Source: Enterococcus rotai (lineage in GTDB: Bacteria; Bacillota; Bacilli; Lactobacillales; Enterococcaceae). From it: a stretch of 64,000 nt of DNA. Positions within the stretch are counted from its first letter, which is position 1, and each line of letters starts with the position of its first letter. Below the pieces are notes generated by a model. The model worked only from the letters and a program-made list of their open reading frames with translations, was not told the DNA's origin and made no database searches. The position numbers and the translations under genes are program-made. Shown here in pieces: positions 63,790 through 64,000 of the stretch. Location: positions 744,001 through 808,000 of the forward strand of contig NZ_CP013655.1 of assembly GCF_001465345.1 (NCBI RefSeq), given 5' to 3'.

Positions 63790-64000
63790 CTAATTTTTCT
63801 TTTTTAATGCTGCTTCATTGATATTAAAGTGTTCGAATACTTTCTTTTGCTGTAGTTTAGCTTTTTCAAGATCTTCGTTGAACTCTGACATTTTCTCAGG
63901 ATTTTTCAAAAAATCTTCTTGTTGTGCTGCTAAATTGATTCCTAATTCCATCATAATTTTAAATTGCTTATTCAAAATCCCTTGTCCTTCAACCGTCAAA
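63790..64000 (-). CDS. Partial helical protein (runs off the window)
   Basis: About 69 C-terminal residues, all helical and charged (FKIMMELGINLAAQQEDFLKN, KMSEFNEDLEKAKLQQKKVF), ending in KKKN. The frame is still open at base 64000, so the start lies outside. Not recognised. It is upstream of the signal peptidase genes on the same strand and could be in the same operon. Confidence 0.55.
   Translation of the reverse strand, partial: LTVEGQGILNKQFKIMMELGINLAAQQEDFLKNPEKMSEFNEDLEKAKLQQKKVFEHFNINEAALKKKN

Overview
The window is low-GC Firmicutes DNA that reads as a chromosomal segment of a non-faecalis Enterococcus. The basis is the gene types (WxL-type and LPxTG-type surface proteins, Mga-like regulators, an LXG toxin operon, BglG/PTS sugar operons, DUF1846, paired type I signal peptidases), strong AGGAGG ribosome sites and AT-rich intergenic DNA. 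No species can be named from the sequence alone.

The centrepiece is a nisin-family lantibiotic locus at about 7.3-21.3 kb. Reading leftward on the minus strand it holds lanB (dehydratase), lanT (exporter), lanC (cyclase), three tandem precursor genes that encode one identical 58-aa nisin-like precursor, a fourth divergent 48-aa precursor, then lanF-lanE-lanG immunity ABC-transporter genes and an orphan 145-aa gene. The usual NisR/NisK regulators are replaced by a complete Agr-type quorum-sensing module: agrB, two AgrD-like propeptides, and a divergent agrC-agrA pair. Each agrD is followed within 3 nt by a tRNA-Cys(GCA) gene, and the agrD-tRNA unit is tandemly duplicated. A shared element (RCRGTTYTGA, then 50 or 51 nt, then TATAMT) sits upstream of the precursor genes, upstream of agrB and twice upstream of lanB. 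It is a strong candidate for the binding site of the LytTR regulator AgrA, so the peptide signal probably switches on both its own production and the lantibiotic. No leader protease (LanP), no LanI lipoprotein and no LanRK pair is present in the window.

Left of this locus (0-7 kb): the end of an LXG polymorphic-toxin operon with immunity genes, an AraC-type regulator, a glyoxalase-fold protein, a RelB-type antitoxin with a YafQ-type toxin broken by one amber codon, a methyltransferase and an XRE regulator. Right of it (21.4-33.7 kb): DUF1846 and DUF3899 proteins, a triple-domain RidA fusion, an HxlR regulator, and a 2-keto-3-deoxygluconate pathway (BglP-type PTS, KDPG aldolase, KDG kinase, a divergent RspA/mannonate-dehydratase-like enzyme and a GntR regulator) with a matching inverted operator pair.

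From 34 to 48 kb: a Mga-like regulator, an Ig-plus-sortase-like surface protein, a LicT-BglP-BglA beta-glucoside operon with a RAT antiterminator and a cre site, an ECF sigma/anti-sigma pair, an LPxTG-type adhesin with 45-aa repeats, and a bile-salt-hydrolase-family enzyme. From 48 to 56 kb there is visible decay: a broken aldo/keto reductase, a WxL-domain gene with a stop codon and a Mga-like regulator with two frameshifts, next to an intact Mga-like regulator. The right end (55.7-64 kb) has a secreted protein, a lipoprotein, two large membrane proteins (PTPS-related and YfhO family) and two type I signal peptidase homologues, one of which has lost both catalytic residues. A dispersed intergenic repeat occurs at least four times, and two copies bracket the lantibiotic biosynthesis/immunity genes.
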